Shown here: one piece after another, positions 4,983 through 5,044 of the stretch
How the letters are laid out: the number at the start of each line of letters is the position of its first letter
Numbering within the stretch: the stretch's first letter is position 1
Source of the DNA: Thermoanaerobaculales bacterium
GTDB taxonomy: Bacteria; Acidobacteriota; Thermoanaerobaculia; Thermoanaerobaculales; Sulfomarinibacteraceae
Assembly (NCBI GenBank): GCA_029932545.1
Contig: JAOZPW010000274.1
Location: 1 to 5,044 of the forward strand
Direction of reading: 5' to 3'
DNA length: 5,044 bases
Made by a program: the position numbers and the translations under genes
The notes under the pieces: generated by a model
What the model saw: the letters and a program-made list of their open reading frames with translations, nothing else
Told to the model about the DNA's origin: nothing
Database searches by the model: none

Positions 4983-5006
4983 CGGACACGGGGGTCCGCC
5001 CCTACA
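4980..5006 (+). repeat. Dispersed palindrome, copy 2
   Basis: GGGCGGAC (4980-4987) and GTCCGCCC (4994-5001) form an 8-bp stem with a 6-base loop, followed by CTACA. The core 4982-5006 aligns without gaps to copy 1 at 4353-4377 and carries a compensatory stem pair. The two copies are in the same orientation and flank the DUF2007 gene. Confidence 0.65.
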
Positions 5007-5014
5007 GGTCATTT

Positions 5015-5044
5015 ATGACTCAGCTGCCCAACGTCCCGGCTTAT
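5015..5044 (+). CDS. Possible start of a further gene (10 codons only)
   Basis: ATG 5015 opens a frame MTQLPNVPAY that is still open at the window edge, with AGG at 5006-5008 at a usable distance. The palindrome GTCAT-TT-ATGAC (5008-5019) overlaps the start codon. Ten codons are far too few to name a product or be sure that it is a gene. Confidence 0.2.
   Translation, partial: MTQLPNVPAY

Noticed and set aside
1..5044. CRISPR arrays, tRNA or rRNA genes, insertion sequences
   Set aside because: No regularly spaced repeats, cloverleaf with CCA-end features, rRNA segments or transposase frames were seen in the window.

Overview
This 5 kb, moderately GC-rich window holds ordinary protein-coding genes separated by unusually hairpin-rich spacers. 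The gene set is a Hanks-type Ser/Thr kinase, toxin-antitoxin genes, an O-methyltransferase-type enzyme, an AsmA/YhdP-type membrane protein and a DUF2007 protein. The YhdP-type protein points to a diderm (Gram-negative) bacterium, since that family works between inner and outer membranes. Its C-terminus looks most like the versions I know from Alphaproteobacteria. The mix of genes and repeats would equally suit an uncultured diderm lineage rich in Hanks kinases. No rRNA or tRNA is present, so the lineage cannot be named from sequence alone.

Layout. 1-605 (minus) is the N-terminal 201 codons of the kinase, cut by the window edge. 606-1080 is a 475-bp spacer without a convincing gene. It holds a perfect 17-bp inverted repeat, a promoter-like TTGACA/TAAATA pair, three tandem hairpins and a terminator-like hairpin with a T-run; the last three could together form a small RNA gene. 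From 1081 to 4324 five genes lie on the plus strand with gaps of 60 bp or less: a short RelE/ParE-like toxin, hicB, hicA (ATGA overlap), the methyltransferase and the YhdP-like protein. The last two are linked by a 19-codon mini-ORF that overlaps the methyltransferase stop (ATGA) and the YhdP-like start (TGATG). 4325-4460 is a convergent spacer with hairpins. 4461-4856 (minus) is a zinc-ribbon/DUF2007 protein with a strong Shine-Dalgarno. 4857-5044 is again hairpin-rich and carries a second copy of a palindrome first seen at 4353-4377. A possible plus-strand start codon lies at 5015.

How it fits together. HicB and HicA form a standard toxin-antitoxin pair. The RelE-like gene in front of them lacks the usual N-terminal strand and has no visible antitoxin of its own, so it may be a remnant. 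The methyltransferase and the compact YhdP-like protein appear to be translationally coupled, but the shared pathway is not evident. I see no clear new defence or mobile system. The most unusual signals are the candidate small RNA locus, the covarying palindrome family, the mini-ORF bridge and the half-length YhdP-like protein.
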